A stretch of 16,996 nt of DNA, taken from contig JBIIIP010000065.1 of the NCBI GenBank assembly GCA_044234625.1, positions 1 to 16,996 of the forward strand. Direction: 5' to 3'. The notes under the pieces were generated by a model. The model was not told the DNA's origin. It worked only from the letters and a program-made list of their open reading frames with translations, and ran no database searches. Source of the DNA: CACORA01 sp044234625 (GTDB taxonomy: Bacteria; Planctomycetota; Planctomycetia; Pirellulales; UBA1268). Position 1 is the stretch's first letter, and each line of letters starts with the position of its first letter. The position numbers were made by a program, and so were the translations under genes. This document shows, one piece after another, positions 14,300-16,996 of this stretch.

Positions 14300-16372
14300 A
14301 TGGCGCGCAGTCCCTACGCATGGGGCATCGACATCGGCAAGTGCGCCTTGAAGGCTCTCCGCTGCCGGATTTCGAGCGAGCCGCGGGTGCTCACCGCCGA
14401 GGCGGTGGACTACGTCGAATATCCCATGCTGCTCTCGCAGCCGGAGGCCGACGCCGCGGAGCTCGTCCGCGACGCCCTGGCCCAATTCGTGAGCCGGAAT
14501 ACGCTCAAGGGCGACAAAATCGCCGTCTCCGTCGCGGGTCAACTCGCCCTCACGAAGTTCATCAAGCTGCCGCCGATCGAGGCCAAAAAGATTCCCGATA
14601 TCGTCAAGTACGAGGCCCGGCAGCAGATTCCCTTCCCCCTCGACCAGGTCGTATGGGACTGGCAACGACTCGCCGGCGGCATCGAGGAAGGCGGGTTCGT
14701 GGTCGACGCGGAGGTGGCGCTCTTCGCCATGAAGAGCGAGCAGATCGCCCGCTCGCTGGAGCCATTCACCAAGGCGGGCATCGACGTCGACATCGTCCAG
14801 TTGGCGCCGGTGGCCCTCGCCAACATGGTGATGTTCGACCAGCTGCCCGACCCGGCGACGATCGATCCCGAGAAGCCGCCGCCGTCGACGGTGCTCGTGT
14901 CGATGGGCGTGGACTCGACCGATCTCGTGGTCACCAACGGCCTGCGGCTCTGGCAACGCAGCATGGCGATCGGCGGCAGCTCGTTCACCAAGGCGCTGGT
15001 GAGGGAGATGAAGCTCACCTTCGCCAAGGCCGAGCACACGAAGCGCAATGCCGTGCGGGCCGAGGATCCGCGGGCCGTCTTCTCGACGATGCGGCCGGTG
15101 TTCAACGAGTTCACGTCGGAACTGCAACGCTCACTGAACTATTTCACGGGCAGCGACCGCACCGCCACCATCGGCAAGGTGCTGCTCCTGGGCAACGCCG
15201 CGAAGCTCCGTGGCCTGAGCGATTACGTGGGCAAGCAGTTGCAACTCGACGTGCAGCGGCTGGACAGCTTCCGCGGGCTCACCGGCCCGGCCGCGCAGGC
15301 TTCCGCGTTCCGGGAAAATCGCCTCGCCTTCGCCACCTCATACGGCCTGGCGCTGCAGGCGGCCGGCAGCGGCGTCATCCGCACCAATCTCCTCCCGCGC
15401 CGGATCATCGTCGATCGGCTGATCGAGGCGAAGAAGCCGTGGGCCGCCGCGGCAATGGCGGGGCTGCTCGTGGCGACACTGGTGAGCTTCCTCGGCACCT
15501 ATCTGGCATGGACGAGCTACGCGCCGGCGAGTTATGCCGCGGCCTTCTCCCAGGCCGACCAGGCGCAGCAGCGGTCGCAGCAGGCCATTTCGGCGCTGGA
15601 GGAGGTGAAGCAGCAGCAGCTGGCGGCGGCCGAGCAGCAGAAGTTTCTGGTGCTCGTCAACAGCCGCCGCTTCCAGGTGCTCGACATGCTGCGGGCGATC
15701 GAAACGCTGCTGCCACGGGACGAACCCGGGAAGCCGGTCGTTGACCGCCGTGAAATCCACGTCGATCGGCTTGAATGCCAGTATTTCCCCGACCTGGCCG
15801 GGTGGTTCGCCGCAGTGAAGCCGAGCTGGGACGAGACGCATCCTCCTGAGGAGCCGGCCGAAGTGGAAGAGGGTGAGGCCGCACTGCCGCCCGACGGGGC
15901 ACCGCCGGCCGAGCCCCCGCCCCTGCCGGAGGGCGAACAGCCAGCTGGCGAACAACCGGCGGCGACCGGTCCCGTGGGGCCGACCGGCCCCGGCTGGGTG
16001 ATCGAATTGACGGGCCATCACTTCCACAACGAGTCGCACCACGCGCCGGACGACAAACTGCAGTTCGTGCGGTCAACGCTGATCAAGAACCTGCTCGGCA
16101 AGGGAGACGAGGTGCTCGTGTCCGGCGGCCCCATGGCCGGGCAGACCGTGCCCGTGAAGGACCTGGGCATTGGCTGGCCCGTGATCGTGAAGGCGTCGCC
16201 CGTTCCCAAGCGCGAAAGCATTCCATCGGGCAAGCCCGCGACGGCCGGCCAGCCGGAGCCGACGATTGCCGTGCGGCGATTCGATTTCGTGCTCCAGTTC
16301 ACGTGGCAGCCGGTCTCGCCGGGTGCGCCGCAGCCGCCGGCACCGGTAGCGGCACCGGGAGGGGGCGAGTAA
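14300..16372 (+). CDS. pilM: PilM-PilN fusion, type IV pilus/type II secretion inner-membrane platform protein
   Basis: A 690-residue protein. Residues 1-360 are an actin-like PilM ATPase: WGIDIGKCALKAL (8-20, phosphate 1), the PilM signature KYEARQQIPFPLDQVVWDW (103-121), AIGGSSFTKAL (223-233, phosphate 2) and LLLGNAAKLRGLSDYV (295-310, nucleotide motif). Then comes IRTNLLPRRIIVDR (360-373), matching the conserved N-terminal INLLP peptide of PilN, the known binding site for PilM. One transmembrane helix follows (about 382-403), then a Gln-rich coiled coil (415-450). The rest is a periplasmic part with an acidic Pro-rich linker (512-565) and a beta-rich end. So one polypeptide appears to contain both partners. 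Start: ATG at 14300; a GTG at 14228 would add residues unlike PilM. The next gene begins 15 nt after the stop. Confidence 0.88.
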   Translation: MARSPYAWGIDIGKCALKALRCRISSEPRVLTAEAVDYVEYPMLLSQPEADAAELVRDALAQFVSRNTLKGDKIAVSVAGQLALTKFIKLPPIEAKKIPDIVKYEARQQIPFPLDQVVWDWQRLAGGIEEGGFVVDAEVALFAMKSEQIARSLEPFTKAGIDVDIVQLAPVALANMVMFDQLPDPATIDPEKPPPSTVLVSMGVDSTDLVVTNGLRLWQRSMAIGGSSFTKALVREMKLTFAKAEHTKRNAVRAEDPRAVFSTMRPVFNEFTSELQRSLNYFTGSDRTATIGKVLLLGNAAKLRGLSDYVGKQLQLDVQRLDSFRGLTGPAAQASAFRENRLAFATSYGLALQAAGSGVIRTNLLPRRIIVDRLIEAKKPWAAAAMAGLLVATLVSFLGTYLAWTSYAPASYAAAFSQADQAQQRSQQAISALEEVKQQQLAAAEQQKFLVLVNSRRFQVLDMLRAIETLLPRDEPGKPVVDRREIHVDRLECQYFPDLAGWFAAVKPSWDETHPPEEPAEVEEGEAALPPDGAPPAEPPPLPEGEQPAGEQPAATGPVGPTGPGWVIELTGHHFHNESHHAPDDKLQFVRSTLIKNLLGKGDEVLVSGGPMAGQTVPVKDLGIGWPVIVKASPVPKRESIPSGKPATAGQPEPTIAVRRFDFVLQFTWQPVSPGAPQPPAPVAAPGGGE

Positions 16373-16387
16373 TCGCCCACGCCACCC

Positions 16388-16996
16388 ATGGTGCAAATCC
16401 CTGATTCGGTCCGCCCGGCGCTGGCGATTTTCGCGAAGTATCACTTCTGGATGCTGGCCGCCATCGTGCCCGTGGCCCTCGTGCCGGTCCTGTTCATGGC
16501 CAACGGCAAGCTGCGGGCCGAGATCCAGTCGCACCGCGGCCGGATCGACGGCAAGTTCAGCGGCCTGCGGAACGTCGATGGGCAGAACCCTCACCCCAAC
16601 GAGGCCTGGTCGACGAAGATCGTGGCCAACACGAAGAGCACGAAACGCGAGACACTCGCCGCGTGGTCGGCCCTCTGGCAAAGCCAGCAGCAACTGCGGC
16701 AGTGGCCCGCGGCCCTCGGCGACGAATTCGTGAGGAAGGCGGCAGCGCTCAAGCCCGACGGCACACTGCCGCGGAAAATGCTCGAGCGGTATCAGGAGAT
16801 CGTCCGCCAACTGGTTCGCGACTTGCCGAAGCGGATGAACGCCGACGATCACATGCGCGACGAGTCGGCCGAAGACGCCGCCACCGCGCCTGGCGGGCAA
16901 CCCCCCGGCCCCCGCCCCCAGCGCGGACTCGTCGATTGGAGCGCCGATGATCAACGCGCGGTCTACGAGGCTTTCAATTGGCTGCAGACTCCGTCG
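16388..16996 (+). CDS. Bitopic inner-membrane protein, possible PilO-like partner (3' truncated by window)
   Basis: An open frame of 203 codons from ATG 16388 runs without a stop to the window end, so the true length is unknown. It starts MVQIPDSVRPALAIFAKYHF, then one hydrophobic helix (about 20-38, FWMLAAIVPVALVPVLFMA), then a helical, charged periplasmic region. A Pro/Gly-rich stretch lies near 167-177. This is the topology of PilO or GspM: a short cytoplasmic tail, one transmembrane helix and a periplasmic domain. Its place 15 nt behind a PilM-PilN fusion fits that role. Sequence similarity to PilO is not visible by eye, so the assignment is by topology and context only. No Shine-Dalgarno is obvious. 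Codon use matches the neighbouring genes. Confidence 0.7.
   Translation, partial: MVQIPDSVRPALAIFAKYHFWMLAAIVPVALVPVLFMANGKLRAEIQSHRGRIDGKFSGLRNVDGQNPHPNEAWSTKIVANTKSTKRETLAAWSALWQSQQQLRQWPAALGDEFVRKAAALKPDGTLPRKMLERYQEIVRQLVRDLPKRMNADDHMRDESAEDAATAPGGQPPGPRPQRGLVDWSADDQRAVYEAFNWLQTPS

Noticed and set aside
1..16996. tRNA, rRNA, phage, toxin-antitoxin or defence genes
   Set aside because: I looked on both strands and saw no cloverleaf-like sequence, integrase, or recognisable small toxin or defence motif.

Overview
The window is a GC-rich bacterial chromosome segment with about ten protein genes packed tightly together. The gene content points to a planctomycete, most likely of the Pirellulales type. 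The clues are a Tat-exported Gfo/Idh/MocA oxidoreductase, a Ser/Thr protein kinase with a soluble C-terminal add-on, a secreted multidomain protein with a degenerate glycosidase-like core, a GH38-like protein of a type I associate with planctomycetes, and a PilM gene carrying a PilN-like tail. This assignment rests on family recollection and base composition, not on a marker gene.

Layout. Positions 1-822 hold no convincing gene and consist of repeats: 4.4 copies of an 89-bp tandem unit at the window edge, a 27-bp-spaced degenerate repeat, three small hairpins sharing an AGACC/GGTCT stem, a 21-bp direct repeat and a 139-bp element with long imperfect inverted ends. Positions 823-4344 (minus) are a probable operon read oxidoreductase, then ald, then mtnA. 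Positions 4508-7347 (minus) hold a Ser/Thr kinase with a receiver-like tail, overlapping the ribosome-assembly GTPase gene der by 4 nt. Positions 7533-10577 (plus) encode a large secreted protein of unknown function. Positions 10552-14146 (minus) are a translationally coupled trio, GH38-like protein, cmk, plsC, joined by ATGA overlaps. From 14300 to the window end (plus), a PilM-PilN fusion is followed by a bitopic membrane protein cut by the window edge, behind a good sigma70-type promoter.

Function. The minus-strand genes mix housekeeping steps (methionine salvage, alanine catabolism, ribosome maturation, CMP/dCMP phosphorylation, phosphatidate synthesis) with lineage-specific partners placed directly upstream and overlapping or abutting them: the oxidoreductase before ald, the kinase before der, the GH38-like protein before cmk. 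The plus-strand genes at the right edge look like the start of a type IV pilus or type II secretion inner-membrane platform. No tRNA, rRNA, CRISPR array, transposase or phage gene was seen. I found no clear new defence or mobile system. The strongest leads are the repeat-dense intergenic region, the PilM-PilN fusion, and three proteins whose folds look recognisable but whose usual active-site residues appear to be missing.
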